Assembly (NCBI GenBank): GCA_030848705.1
Contig: CM061238.1
Location: forward strand, 50,693,133-50,757,132
Origin: Heracleum sosnowskyi
Taxonomy: Eukaryota; Streptophyta; Magnoliopsida; Apiales; Apiaceae
Direction: 5' to 3'
Length of the DNA stretch: 64,000 nucleotides
Below the pieces are notes generated by a model. It saw only the letters and a program-made list of their open reading frames with translations, was not told the DNA's origin and searched no databases. How positions within the stretch are numbered: the first letter of the stretch is position 1; each line of letters begins with the position of its first letter. This document shows, piece after piece, positions 44,898 to 56,912 of the stretch. A program made the position numbers and the translations under genes.

Positions 44898-47800
44898 CTA
44901 CACGGCTTCTCCTGCTGCAAGATCTCTGACTCCAATTAACTCCCTCATAGCCTCGAACTTAACTCGTCCAAGTGCTTTGGTCAGGATATCTGCCTTCTGC
45001 TCTTGTGTACCAACATATTGAATAACCAGCTCCCCACGTTCAATGCACTCTCTGATAAAATGAAACCTTACATCTATGTGTTTGCTCCCTCCATGTAATA
45101 CTGGATTTTTCATCAACTCTATTGATGACTTATTATCAACACACAACGTGACTGAACCAATCTGTTGACCTGACACTTCTCTAAACAAACCTCGAAGCCA
45201 GATACTCTGGCATGCTGCAAGTGTTGTTGCCATGTACTCAGTTTCACACGACGATAATGCAATCACTCTCTGTTTTTGTGAAGCCCATGAAATTAAATTC
45301 CCATTCAAGTAAAAACACATTCCCTCTGTGCTTCTTCTATCGACTACGTCCCCTGCTAAATCACTATCCGTGAAACCAGACAATGCACTTATGTTTCCAT
45401 CTCGTGTGTAACTCAGTCCATAGCTCACCGTTCCTTTTATTTATCTTAGTATTTGCTTCACAGCTTGCTTGTGTTTAACTGTGGGCTGCTCCATAAACCT
45501 GCTCACGACACCAACAGCATAAGAGATATCTGGACGGGTATGAGTCAAATACCTTGAGCTTCCAACAATGCATCGATATTCAGTTGCATCCACGAGTTCA
45601 CCACCTTCGTCTTTGTCTAACCGCGGTTTTTGATCCATTGGACATCTGGTTAAATTACAACTTACCATCCCAGCCTTCTGCAGAATTCGCTTAGCATAAG
45701 CAGACTACCTTAACGTGATACTTGAACGACTTTGGTTAACCTCAATTCCCAGATAATACGATAGTAAACCCAAGTCACTCATCTCAAATTGTTGGTTCAT
45801 CTCTATTTTGAACCCATTAATCTCTGTCAAACTTCCTCTTGTTATTATTAAATCATCTACATACACGCCTACTATCAGCACATCTCCACCTCTGTACCTC
45901 GTATACACAGCTTGTTCGTGTTGAAATTTCTTAAAACCCAACTCTTTCAGACATTTATCAAGACGTGCATTCCATGCCCTTGGGGCCTGTCGTAGCCCGT
46001 ACAGTGCCTTCAATAAACGATACACTTTTGTTTCATGACCTTTCTTAACAAAGCCCTCAGGTTGTGTAACATACACTTCCTCGAGTAGCTCTCCGTTTAA
46101 AAACGCTGACTTCACATCAAGGTGGTGCACCTCTCATCCTTCTTTCGCTGCTAATGCCAATAACAATCACATTGTTTCTAACCTTGCCACTGGTGCAAAC
46201 ACCTCATTATAGTCTATTCCTTTCCTTTGCACATATCCTTTCGCGACAAGTCTGTCTTTATGCTTTACTACATTTCCCTCCGTGTCTTTCTTCAATTTGT
46301 ACACCCACTTCAATCCTACGGGTTTATGCCCAGCTGGTAGATTTGTAGGAACCCAGGTGTTATTTTTCTCGATCATTTCAACCTCTGTCTCCATGGCCTT
46401 CATCCACTCTTTTTCGACTGAAGCTTCACTGTAATGTGTGGGTTCTTCTGCCTTTAACAGCATAAGTTCATCGATCATTTGTATCATCTCTGTCTCATTG
46501 TATATCGCGTTTAATGGCCTGTACCTTCGTGGTTCGCTTCTCTCCGCACTTGACTGACCCGTTTCTTCTGTGAATTCATCCCCAGTTGTATCACGAGGTG
46601 TTTGAACGGGTGTTGTCACCACCTTCTCTGTTTCTGTATAATATTCACCTGCCGGTAATTCTTCAAATTCTAGCACCTGTCCTGGAATCACAACCTATGT
46701 GGTTTCAGTCTGTTCCCATAACCAGAACTCATCCTCGAAGAACACCACGTCTCTACTTATATGCATTGACCCTGTAATGGGATCATACAGTCGATTTCCC
46801 TTTGTCCCTGGCTCTCTTCCAAGGTACACCACTCGTCGACTTCGATTGTCTAGCTTCTTGACATTCACAGTTGGTATCTTCATATATACACACCACCCAA
46901 ACACTTTCACGTGTGTTAAATCATGTATTCTTCCGCTCCAGGGCTCGTATGGTGTCTTTCCTTCTAGAACTCGAGTTGGTAACCGATTTAACACGTACAC
47001 TGAGTGTCTCACAGCCTCACCCCACATAAACGATGGCATTTTCGACTCCTTGATAAAACTCCTAACCATGGCGGCTATCGTATGATTTCTCCTCTCCACT
47101 ACCCCGTTTTGTTGCGGGGTATATGGGGTCGTGTACTGACGTTCAATCCCTGTATCCTCACAATATGAATTGAACTCCTTTGAGCAAAACTCACCCCCTG
47201 GTCTGTTCTTAGCATCTTAATACTCATCTCACTTCTATTTTCAACCAGCGATTTGAATTTTTTAAATGCTTCAAGTGCACAGTTCTTCTCTTTCATTAAA
47301 TACACCCACATTTTTCTACTAAAGTCATCTACAAAGAGCAGAAAATATCGATTACCTCCTGGTGTAGTGGGCGTGATAGGTCCGCAGATGTCCGCATGTA
47401 CGAGATCTAGCTTCTTTCCAGCCTTGAACGTTGCACTTGTTGGGAACGAGCTCCTGGGCTGTTTAGACATCAAACATCCCTCACACCTCTTGCTTGGTAG
47501 TGTCAATTTCGGAATCCCTTTAGCAATCTTCTCCCTTGACATTAGTTCTAGTGCTTGGAAGTTCACATGGCCAAGTCGATTATGCCAAAGCCATGTTTCT
47601 TGCTCTGTTTTTGTCATCAAACACATAGCACCGTTTTCCTCGAGACTGATTTTATACAGGCGATTCTCCGATTTCTTCACCTTCATTAACGTTCTTCCAC
47701 TCTGTCCATATACCCACAAGTACTCACCATCCATGACAATCTTATTTCCATCCTCGGATAGTTGTCCCAGACTTATTATATTATTGCACAACTTCGGTAG

Positions 47801-48322
47801 GAAGTAAACGTCTTTGAATACTTTCTCTTCACCATTCTTACATTTGAACGAGATAACACCTTTCCCTTCTATGCTCACCATTGATCTGTCCCCAAACTTG
47901 ACTTGCCCAGTCACACTCTTGTCCAATGATTTGAATTTTCCCTCTTCGCCAGTCATATGATTATTGGGTCCATTGTCGAGATACCACACCTGAGATTGTT
48001 TTTGTATCTCACCTTTCGCTCGCAACTTTGGGACCACATTCCCTTCTTTTACCAGAATGTTGGCCTTATCTTTGTTCTCAATTTTGGCAACCAGTAAGGC
48101 TGGTTCATCCCCTTGTATCTGAGAGAGATTCACTTCCTTGAGTATCTCTATTTCTATGCGATGTTTACGACATTCTGCTGAAAAATGCCCATAACCTTGG
48201 CAATTAAAACAGCGTACTTTGCTTCTGTCACGAACTCTACGGACAGTCTCCTTCCCAAGATACTCGTTTCCTCCTTGAGTCCCATCTTTGCTACTTCGTT
48301 TTAACCATTCTTCCCTGGTCAA
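44898..48322 (-). pseudogene. Copia pol: protease, integrase, RT, RNase H
   Basis: In order there are a zinc knuckle (CFNCQGYGHFSAEC), a protease region whose catalytic motif reads DNG instead of DSG (VWYLDNGPNNHMTG), and the integrase core (LVHADICGP, FVDDFSRK, VVERRN-like end). RT follows (KWVYKLKKDTEG, LDVKSAFLNGELLEE, VYVDDLIITRGS), then RNase H (TDSDLAGDVVDRRST, SCETEYMATTLAACQ). A frameshift near 47195 and stops at 46695, 46167, about 46131, 45705 and 45441 break the frame. Most stops fit glutamine, arginine or tryptophan codons changed by C-to-T or G-to-A; the last does not. Confidence 0.88.
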
Positions 48323-48369
48323 TAGCAGTTCTCCATCTTGATTCTCCCTTCACTTCCACTCTTCTTCAG

Positions 48370-48996
48370 TCAGTAGAAGGTGTCCTTGACCTGACCTGAC
48401 CCTGTGTCTGTTTGGCCTCGAACTCGTTCCTCATGGGCTTTTAGTGAGCCCACCACCTCTTCTACGGACATCTCTTCCAATTTCCCAAATTGCTCAATGG
48501 CTGAAGCAATGTGGAGAAACCTTGAAGGAACAGCTCTGAGAAGCTTTATCACCACGTAGCTTTCTTCCATCTTCTCACCTAGTGCTCGAATGTTGGTGAC
48601 CAGACCATGTAGTTTCAGATAGAAATCATCTAGCGATTCATTCTCTATCATGCTCAAAGCTTCAAATTCGCCATTCAAAGTCTGAGATTTTGCTGCCTTC
48701 ACTTTGTCAGCCCCTAAGCTCATTATCTTAATGGCGTTCCAGGCATCCTTTGAAGTCTTCTTTTCAGCGAGGGCTAACAATACTTCCTCTGGAATTCCTT
48801 GGTATATGACAGCCAAGGCCTTCTTATCCATTTTGTCATCGACCACAGCCTTTTCATCCTTTGGTTCGATCACCTCCCAAACTCCATACGCTTGCATAAA
48901 CACTCTCATTTTGAGGGCCCATGTTGCGTAGTTAGTCTTTGTAAGCATTGGGTAGCTCACACCAAACGAGTTTTCTTTTGGCTTATTTGTCTCCAT
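48370..48996 (-). pseudogene. Copia gag (UBN2-type)
   Basis: The frame starts METNKPKENSFGVSYPMLTK and includes the UBN2-type gag domain (GAWNAIK-like segment KDAWNAIKIMSLGADKVK, then ESLDDFYLKLHGLV). It ends after about 208 residues at a stop near 48370. A shift of one frame follows before the zinc knuckle in the next frame. I chose the start at 48996 because it is the first methionine downstream of the LTR and primer site. Confidence 0.85.
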
Positions 48997-49034
48997 GACA
49001 GATCCTTGAACACGCTCCGTTAATGACCGCTGAA

Positions 49035-49046
49035 GCTCTGATACCA
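49035..49046 (-). other. Primer-binding site of the copia element
   Basis: The minus strand reads TGGTATCAGAGC two bases after the 5' LTR, complementary to initiator tRNA-Met. Confidence 0.9.
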
Positions 49047-49048
49047 GA

Positions 49049-49323
49049 TGAAGCACTAATAACAACACACACACACACACTTTGTTTGTATTGCTTGGAA
49101 GAATATTTCTCACATTAAAAACAAAATAAAGATTACAGAACATATTAAAAGAAAGCTGATAGAACTGGTGCTACAAAATAGGAACTAACTCCTACCTTGA
49201 CTCCACTTCCTTATTTAACTCCTAACACTTATCTCTACTCTCCTGACTAAATCAACTACATTATAGCCATATAACAGCTATATTTTATTTTTGGAAATGT
49301 TTAAATTAAATCATTATCTAACA
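49049..49323 (-). repeat. Copia 5' LTR
   Basis: It is nearly identical to 44584-44856, with one extra AC unit and about five substitutions. Directly after it the duplication GGAAC and the interrupted LARD LTR resume. Confidence 0.9.
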
Positions 49324-49365
49324 GGAACATTGTCTTTGGCGACGGAGCAAGTGCAACACTTATCA

Positions 49366-49384
49366 TTTGGCGCTAGAAAGAGGG
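49366..49384 (+). other. Primer-binding site of the LARD-like element
   Basis: TTTGGCGCTAGAAAGAGGG lies a few bases after the LTR end GCAACA. The TGGCGC start is that of Ty3/gypsy Tat or Athila type primer sites, different from the initiator tRNA-Met sites of the other elements in the window. Confidence 0.55.
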
Positions 49385-49599
49385 CTTTCTTCTTCCGTTT
49401 TTGGAGAAACCTCCACCAGTACAACATCACATTCCAGCCATTTAAGGTAAATCTAGGTGAAAATACTCCACCCTAAAGAAGTACCCATGATTTTATTCAT
49501 CCCGGAGGAGCATTACGGGAAAAGGCACCGTGGAAGAACACCAGTGGCAAGAGCAAAACAAAAAAAACACTGCCTCAAAAAAGAATTTTTGGTAAAACA

Positions 49600-50500
49600 A
49601 AAAAAATGTTTCCTTATCTCAAAAAATATTACTACCTCAAAATATTTATATCCCACAAAAATATTTACTACCACAAAAAAAATCTTGTTATCTCAAAATA
49701 TTTACTACCTCAAAAAAAATATTATCCATCTCAAAAATATTTTTATCTCGGCAATTACCATCTCAATAAAATATTCCTATCTCCAAAAAATTTATCTCAC
49801 AAAAAGCATTTACAGAAAAAATTCCCACCTCACAAAGTCATCCCCCACATCCAACAAAAAATTCTCTCTGGTAACAAATTTTTACTACTTGCAAAAATTC
49901 ATCATCTCAAAACAATTGCTTTCCCAAAAAAAAAAATATTACTCATCTCAGAAATATTTCTATCTCACAAAAAATATTTACTCTCCAAACAAAAATAATT
50001 AATATCTCAACAAAATATTTATATCTCCAAAAAATTTCTATCTTGAATTGTTTCTATCTCACAAAAAGCATTTAGCAAAAAATTCTCTCTCAAAGAAAAA
50101 AAATTACTTGCAACAAAAAATTTCTACCTCACAAAGATCTATTACAAACAAATTCTATCTCATCCAAATATTTAGTATTTCAACAAAAACTTTCTCTCAC
50201 AAAAAATAATTACTACCTCAACAAACATTTATCTCTCACAAATAAATATATCTACTATCTCAACAAAATATTTCTATCTCAAAATGTTTCAATCTCATAA
50301 AAAGCATTTAAACAAAAATATTCCATCTCAGGAAAACATTTACAAAAATTCTAGCTCACAAAAAATATTTACTTCTTCCAACAAATAATTCTCTCTCACA
50401 AAAAATATTTACTACGTGCACCAAAAATTTCTATCTCACAACAAATATTACCACAAACATTATTCACTATCTGAGTCTGAGCAAAATATTTCTAAAGCCA
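49600..50500 (+). repeat. Array A: degenerate CTCACAAAAAATATTTACTAC repeat
   Basis: The stretch is built from variants of ATCTCACAAAAAATATTTAC at irregular 20-35 base spacing. It leaves long open frames rich in lysine, serine and tyrosine, which follow from the composition and are not evidence of a gene. Confidence 0.75.
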
Positions 50501-50639
50501 ACTTGCATCCGCCATCAAAATTGCTGGCCAACTTACATCAGCCATCACAATTTGCTCGCCGACTTGCATCCCTCATCACAAAAAGTATTCAATACTTTAT
50601 ACAAGCATAAAAAAAACATACACCTGGGTCTACAAATAC

Positions 50640-50830
50640 AACATCAACATGCACCGGCCATCACAAAAAGCATATGATATACAGGTCAAACAACATCAAC
50701 GACCATCTATTCCGCCATTACAAAAAGCATATGATCTGGTCATACAACATCAACGACCCGCCATCACAAAAAGCATCTGATAGAAAAAATATGGGTCATA
50801 AAACATCAACATTCACCCGCCATCACAAAA
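50640..50830 (+). repeat. Array B: CGCCATCACAAAAAGCAT repeat
   Basis: Four copies around CGCCATCACAAAAAGCAT, then GAT or GAC and CATCAACGAC-like tails, recur about every 45-60 bases. It separates arrays A and C and shares their CAAAAA core. Confidence 0.7.
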
Positions 50831-50920
50831 AACACGTGACACAAAACAACTATCTCACAAAGCAAGCTAACACGCAACTATCTCTCAAGGCAACAAAGCA
50901 ACTATGTCACAAAGCAAAGA

Positions 50921-51253
50921 AACATGCAAATTATCTCTCAAAGTCACAAAGCAAAGCAACATGCAAACTCTCTCTCAAAGTCACAAAGCAAAGCAACATG
51001 CAAATTATCTTTCAAAGTCACAAAGCAAAGCAACATGCAAACTCTCTCTCAAAGTCACAAAGGAAATCAACATGCATACTATCTCTCAAAGTCACAAAGA
51101 AAAGCAACATGCAAATTATCTCTCAAAGTCACAAAGAAAAGTAACATGCAAACTATCTCTCAAAGTCACAAAGGAAAGCGACATGCAAACTATCTCTCAA
51201 AGTCACAAAGCAAAGCAACATGAAAACTATCTCACAAAGGAACCATGTCACAA
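50921..51253 (+). repeat. Array C: nine exact 37-bp units
   Basis: Units built on AACATGCAAACTATCTCTCA plus AAGTCACAAAGCAAAGC begin at 50921, 50958, 50995, 51032, 51069, 51106, 51143, 51180 and 51217, always 37 bases apart. Because 37 is not a multiple of three, a reading frame passes through all three phases of the unit, and none has a stop. The resulting 37-residue super-repeat (SLKVTKQSNMQ, then SQSHKAKQHA, then SKSQSKATCK) is a by-product. A more degenerate continuation runs to about 51360. Confidence 0.85.
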
Positions 51254-51539
51254 AGCAAATCAAAATGCAAACTACCACCCAAAGCAACAAAGCAACCATC
51301 TCCCAAAGCAAAGCAACATGCAAATATTTCATAAAGCAAATCAACATACAACCACCTCTCAACGAATTAAGTCACATCTCAAAAAATTCTATCTCCAAGG
51401 TTGGACGCCACCCACCTTTGGAAGCACCAAAAAAAAAATTCAATTTTTTCTATCTCGCTTGAAAGAAATCCACCCTTGGCAAACAACAAAGAAAACAAGA
51501 TTCTCGAAATTTGTAGTGTTGCTCACTTATACCACAAGT

Positions 51540-52475
51540 GTTTCTCGCTACACTTGGAGAGCACCAAAATTCAAAAAATTTCTAACTTCAAGTGTTGCTC
51601 GCTCGCTACACTTGGGGGAACCAAAAAATCAAAAAAAAAATCTAACTTCAAGTGTTGCTCGCTCACACAACTTGCAGAGCACCAAAATTCAATTTTTTTT
51701 TCAAACTTCAAGTGTTGCTCGTTCACACCACTTGGACGGCACCAAAAATCAAAAAAATTTCTAACTTCAAGTGTTGCTCGCTCACACCACTTGGAGAGCA
51801 CCAAAAATCAAAAATTTTTCTAACTTCAAGTGTTGCTCGCTCACACCACTTGGAGGGCACCAAAAATCAAAATTTTTTCTAACTTCAAGTGTTGCTCTCT
51901 CACACCACTTCGAGGGCACTAAAAATCAAAAAAAAAAAAATCTAACTTCGAGTGTTGCTCGCTCACACCACTTAGAGCATCAAAATTCAAAAAAATTTCT
52001 AACTTCAATTGTTGCTCGTTCAAACCACTCGGAGGGCACCGAAAATCAAAAAACTTTCTAACTTCTAGTGTTGCTCGCTCACACCACTTGGAGAGCACCA
52101 AAAATCAAAAAATTTCCTAACTTCAAGTGTTGCTCGGTCGCTACATTTGGGGGAACCAAAAAATCAAAAAATTTCTAACTTCAAGTGTTGCTCGCTCACA
52201 CCACTTGGAGGCCACAAAAAATCAAAAAAATTCTAATTTCAAGTGTTGTTCGCTCACACCACTTGGCGGGCACAAAAAATCAAGAATTTTCTAATTTGAA
52301 GTGTTGCTCGCTCACACCACTTGGAGGGCACAAAAAATCAAAAAATTTCTAACTTCAAGTGTTGCTCTCTCACACCACTTGGAGGGCACCAAAAATCAAA
52401 ATTTTTTCTAACTTCAAGTGTTGTTCGCCCGCTTCACTTGGGGCACCAAAATTCAAAGTTTTTTCTAACTTCAAT
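51540..52475 (+). repeat. Array D: about fifteen 59-60 bp units
   Basis: The unit reads CTAACTTCAAGTGTTGCTCG, then CTCACACCACTTGGAGGGCA, then CCAAAAATCAAAAAATTT. Copies near 51591, 51651, 51711, 51770, 51829 and 51888 show a period of 59-60 bases; about fifteen units fit in the array. The variable part is the A/T run. No stop-free frame persists across indels, so a protein is not supported. Confidence 0.85.
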
Positions 52476-53404
52476 TATATCTCAAAAATGAGTTGCCAAC
52501 TCCAATTACTGTATTCTATCTCAAAATTGAGTTGCCAAACTCCAACTATTATATGTTATCCATACATATTGTATGCCATCTCTAACTGTTGTACGCCATC
52601 TACATATGTTATCCGCCATCAACAAAAATATTAGGCTCATACAATAGCCCGCCATCAAGAAAAAAGCTTCCAGGACTCACGCAATTTGGAAAGGCTTTTG
52701 CAATATCACAACATGCTTCTTTAACAGGTTCAAAATCTTACTTTTCCAGTACAATTATTATTAAAGTGTCTATATACTCTTGGCTCCTTTAAATGCTCAT
52801 GAAAAAGCATACTTATTTTTATAAGTTATACATTTATTCCTACTACATAACTATTACTTCTAAGTGCACCAATTCAACTGCTAATTTATTTTACTTTACT
52901 ATTACTTCTGACTTGTCCATCAACTACCATTACACAAACCCACATATGTACCCTTTCACGTAGTAACCTTAATAGTCCTATCAACATACCCGCTATATGT
53001 TAACATACCCACTATCTGTTAACATACCCGTTATCTATTGCTTTTCTCTGTATACTTGTATTTAAATAGACTAATGTTTTGACTCCGGCAAGATGTAGTT
53101 ATATTTGCTTTCAGCACAAACAAAATAAACTTGAGACGTTTTCAAATACAAGCACCCCAAATTTTATTTTATTTCCTTTCAACAATTGCTTCATATCACT
53201 TAAACATTTTAGTTGATCAACACATATTACAAAAATACAAATCACCAAATTATTTCATTCATTTGCCTCAAAAAAAAAATACATCATTTAGTGGCCTCTG
53301 AAAAAAAAATAATATCATTTTATTTTTTTGCCTCAATAAATATCAATTTCTTTTATTTATTTGCCTCAACAGATTTAACATCATTTACTTATCTGAAAGG
53401 CATA
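52476..53404 (+). other. AT-rich 3' part of the LARD-like element
   Basis: There is no gene. At 52982-53045 a 22-base motif around TTAACATACCCGCTATCTG is repeated three times. At 53260-53400 the phrase TTGCCTCAA with long A or T runs is repeated. The edge towards the next element is not sharp. Confidence 0.45.
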
Positions 53405-54595
53405 TGTCCAGGCCTATTTGTAAACACCGAAGATTCTACTCAACTTTAATTAAGATGTAATAAGTAAATAATAGAAATCATATGTCACAGGAATCTCAGA
53501 AGATTATATCTGTCAAAGAATGAAGATTAAAGTCATCTACAGACTTGAAGTGATTCTACATTGAAAGAAGATCAATTTTTTGATCAAGCCTCGGTGAAGT
53601 ATTCAAGCTCAGTGGATTTATTAAAGTGACAGCAAAAGATACTGGTTACAGAGTTCTTGAGTGAGAAGGAAATGAATCACTGCTTAAAGTTAAACAGATA
53701 AAGAACAGACATTGTCGTTAGTCACTCATGAACCATACCGTGCATTGAGTGTCAACGTACTAATATGTTTATTCCTCATCTAAGTTTTAAGTGATTATGA
53801 AATTAATTGAGAAGTCAACTAATTCTATTTATTCTCTTATAAATAATTAATACTATTAAGTAAATTATTTATTAAATTAATTCTGTAAAGCATTAATTTA
53901 ATACATAATTTATTTAGTTAATTATTTAAATTAGAATAAAAATGAACTAGGAAGACTTAGGTTTAAACTAGGAAGACTCTGTTTTTTAAACTAGTAAGAC
54001 TCACAAGTGAGTCTTCCCGAATGTCTTCCTAGAGTAAACCCTAGTCTTCCCGGTTGCACGTGGGTGATTAAAAAGGAATGATGTGGATTAGTATTAATAC
54101 AAGGCAGAAGACAGAAGACATTTTATTACAACAAAGCAACAGAAAAGTAAAGACAGAGCATTCAACATAACATTCGACTGTCTTCAATTCTCTTCAACTG
54201 TCAAGCTTAATTTCTGCAGGAGAATTTAATTCTTGATTGTTCTTAAACATTTAATCCATAAGAATTGTATCTCTTGTACTACCTTGACTTTCTAGCGGAT
54301 CATAATCCCTAGATTTTATATCGAACTACTTTTTAGTATTCGATCCTTTTTATTACAAAAATAGATAAATTCATGTCGAATTTATTCTAGGTTTGTTTTA
54401 TTAAGAACCCTTGTAATCAGTGATCGAATTGTAACACTCGTCAAGTTTAATATAAGTTATATTTAACTTGAATATTGTTTCAGTTTTATTCCGCATTAAT
54501 TTGTTCTAGATTGTTAAATCTTTTAAAGGACAAATTGGATTAAACGGTATAGTTTGTATTCAACCCCCCTTCTACAAACTTATCAGGACCTAACA
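53405..54595 (+). repeat. SIRE-type copia 5' LTR (first copy)
   Basis: The right end is certain: CAACCCCCCTTCTACAAAC, then a terminal CCTAACA directly before the primer site. The left end is uncertain; TG at 53405 and at 53484 are candidates and no partner LTR is in the window. Between 53948 and 54056 it holds several copies of CTAGGAAGACT and AGTCTTCCCG in both orientations, also found in the 3' region of the same element. Confidence 0.6.
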
Positions 54596-54596
54596 A

Positions 54597-54609
54597 TTGG
54601 CATCAGAGC
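54597..54609 (+). other. Primer-binding site of first SIRE element
   Basis: TTGGCATCAGAGC follows the LTR end. It matches the initiator tRNA-Met site with one change (C for T). Confidence 0.85.
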
Positions 54610-54701
54610 CTTTTGATTGATATATTAATCAAAGATCCAGTTGTTTTTAGATTTTTTTCTTAAACTCTGAATTTTTTATTATTCTTCAAAAATCTCAAAA
54701 G

Positions 54702-56787
54702 ATGTCTACTACTCAGAAAGTTGGTACAGTCAAAATCCCCATGTTCAGCAAGGAGCATTATCCTATGTGGAAGAAGAAAATGCTCATGTTTCTTCAAGTT
54801 GCTAATGTCAAATATCTAGGAGTTCTGAAGAATGGTCCCAAAATCCCTATGATTGTTGAGGGAGAGCAGATAGAGAATGATGTGGTTACTAGAGCTGCTA
54901 GGATGTACCCCAAGGACTACACTCCTGATGAGAAAGAGGACTCTACACTGGATGCATGTCTATAGTTGATACTGGTTGATTGTCTGGATCCTATCATGCA
55001 TAATCATGTCCTAAATTGTGCTACTGCCAAACACATTTGGGACACAATAGAGATAATCAATGAGGGGACAGAGGAAGTTAGAGAGAATAAGCTGGAAATT
55101 CTCACCTCTTCATATGAGCATTTCAGATCAAACCCTGGTGAAGGTATCTCTGAGGTTTTTGAGAGATACAACAAATTAATCAATGATCTGAACCTCAATG
55201 GGAAACACTATACTATCAAGGAAATCAACAAGAAGTTCCTTCGGACACTTCCAATTCATTTGGAGCACAGAATATCTGCAATCAGAGAAGCAAGAGATAT
55301 TGGAGAGATTTCTCTGGAAAGACTGTATGGTGTTCTGAAGACCTATGAGCTGGAGCAGATTCAACAGAATGAGTTATATGGAACTGGAAAGATAGTTGGT
55401 ACTTCTAGTGCATTGACAACAGTAGTCCCACAGAAACTGGAAGTGAAGGTTGTTCAACCTTCCATTTCTAACTTGAATGTTATTGATGCTGAATTTGGTT
55501 TAACATCCATTGATCAATCTGGTGGTGACTTCTACTCTTTGGAAGAACTTGATCAGCTGGAGGATGGTGATTTGGCCATGATAGTCAGGAAATTTGGTAA
55601 GTTCAGATTCAGGAGAAATTCCAATCTTAAGTTCAAGCCCAGGTTTCAGAGAGGTGGTTCCTCATCTACAAATAGCACAAGGGGTGGCTATAAAACTGGA
55701 ACTGTGGAAAGAAGCACAAGCAGGTGCTACAATTGTAATGAGTTGGGTCACTTTGCTACTGAATGTAAAAAGCCAAAGCAAGTGAGAAGAAACTCATTTG
55801 ATTCTAGCAAGAAGAATAAGATTGGGAAATCATATGTTGCTGAAGGAAAGAGTTGGGATGATACTGATAGTGATGAAGAAGCAGGTGAAATTGGAAACCT
55901 TGCTTTAATGGCTAATGAGGCAAGCACTTCATCAACCTACATGTCAGAGGTAAAGTTTACTGATACTGAAATGATCTATCATCTTAGTACTACTATTTCT
56001 TGTGCACGTACAGAAAATGATAGAATAATTCTTTTGAACACAGCCCTCGAAAAAGGAGATAAAAGAATTAAAACTTGTGCATGTTAATCAGGATGAACTA
56101 ACTGAGAAAATAGCATTTCTTGAGAATAGGGTTAAATGGTATATTCAACTGGAAACCATTCTTAAGGGTCAGATCAGTGAACTTAAAGTCAAGGCTAATG
56201 CTTACTATAACTCTTGTAAGACTGCTAAAGAAATCATCAATAAACAAAGTATTGGTCATACTGTAGGAATATGGTATGACTATAATGAGTCTATTGGTGA
56301 ATTAAGCATAAATACCCCTAATAAAGTCAGTGCTGAAGAAAGGGGTATACCAGATGTGCTTAAGGGTATTGATAAACCTTTCTTTAGAGAGTCCCAAGCA
56401 GATCTTCTGAATGAATACTCTATCATTATTGAAGAGGAGATACTTATGGAGGATCGTGCTTTTGATCTTGAACAATCCAAATAGTGTAAGTCTGACAAAC
56501 TAGTCAAAGTTGTTTATGCAACAAAGACTAAGTCAAACATTCATAAAATGGATCAAAACAACTGCAAAACTAACATGCCTGCTATTAATCTTTCTCATAA
56601 AGCATGTGGTGTAATTAATTGCATGTCTTGTGCTTTCAATGTGATGCATGCTTATTTTAATAGTAAGCATGTTTCTGATAATAAGACTGCTCCACGTCAA
56701 CATGTTAATAATAAGAAGCATGTTAGATCTAATACTACTAGTCCTCCAAAGACTAGAGTGGATTCATTTATCCCTATGCCTACTTAG
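54702..56787 (+). pseudogene. SIRE gag with coiled-coil extension (first copy)
   Basis: The frame starts MSTTQKVGTVKIPMFSKEHY and contains the UBN2 gag domain (TAKHIWDTIEIINEG, LRTLPIHLEHRIS), a basic region and a CCHC knuckle (CYNCNELGHFATEC). A charged helical extension follows (DELTEKIAFLENRVKWYIQL), typical of SIRE gag. Stops at 54963-54965, 56482-56484 and 56785-56787, and a frameshift near 56080, disable it. The three stops are TAG. Gag would form the virus-like particle. Confidence 0.85.
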
Positions 56788-56912
56788 AGATGTGTTAAGG
56801 CTGGCTATAAATGGAAACTCTCTTTTGTGAAAGAGGTCTATGTAGTTAAAGTTAAAAATGTTATTTTGCCTGACAAAGGCCAGTTCTTTAAGTATGTCGG
56901 ACCCAATCAAGT

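Larger units (their letters stand above)
44584..49323 (-). mobile_element. Ty1/copia element with short LTRs
   Basis: The element is complete from LTR to LTR and flanked by the duplication GGAAC (44579-44583 and 49324-49328). It reads on the minus strand: 5' LTR 49049-49323, primer site 49035-49046, gag, protease, integrase, RT, RNase H, a G-rich polypurine tract next to 44857, then the 3' LTR 44584-44856. The LTRs of 273 and 275 bases differ at about six sites, so insertion was recent on a genomic scale. Short LTRs and the gag type (TKTNYATWALKMRVFMQAYG) suggest the Ivana/Oryco group; I am not certain of the lineage. Several stops and frameshifts disable it. Confidence 0.9.
44169..53404 (+). 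mobile_element. LARD-like LTR retrotransposon (non-coding), interrupted
   Basis: Landmarks are a TATA box (44407-44414), an LTR end at about 49358 (GTGCAACA), a primer site TTTGGCGCTAGAAAGAGGG starting at 49366, and a long internal region with no gag or pol. The LTR is split by a copia element at 44584-49323. The internal part is made of four successive tandem arrays (49.6-52.5 kb), a habit of Tat-lineage and other large non-autonomous elements. The start at 44169 (TGTAAC) is a guess. No right LTR is seen before the SIRE element that begins near 53.4 kb, so the element is cut or continues outside the window. Confidence 0.5.

Noticed and set aside
46699..47807. Plus-strand frames of 128 and 184 codons
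   Set aside because: Shadows of the minus-strand copia integrase and RT.
49457..50002. Lysine- and tyrosine-rich frame of 181 codons
   Set aside because: Low-complexity translation of array A in an A-rich region.
50921..51253. Regular 37-bp repeats resembling a CRISPR array
   Set aside because: The units are directly adjacent with no unique spacers, and the context is a plant retrotransposon. It is a tandem minisatellite.
50674..51823. Long overlapping open frames (up to 286 codons) in the tandem arrays
   Set aside because: They follow from stop-free repeat units; several frames are open at once and the sequence shows no protein signature.
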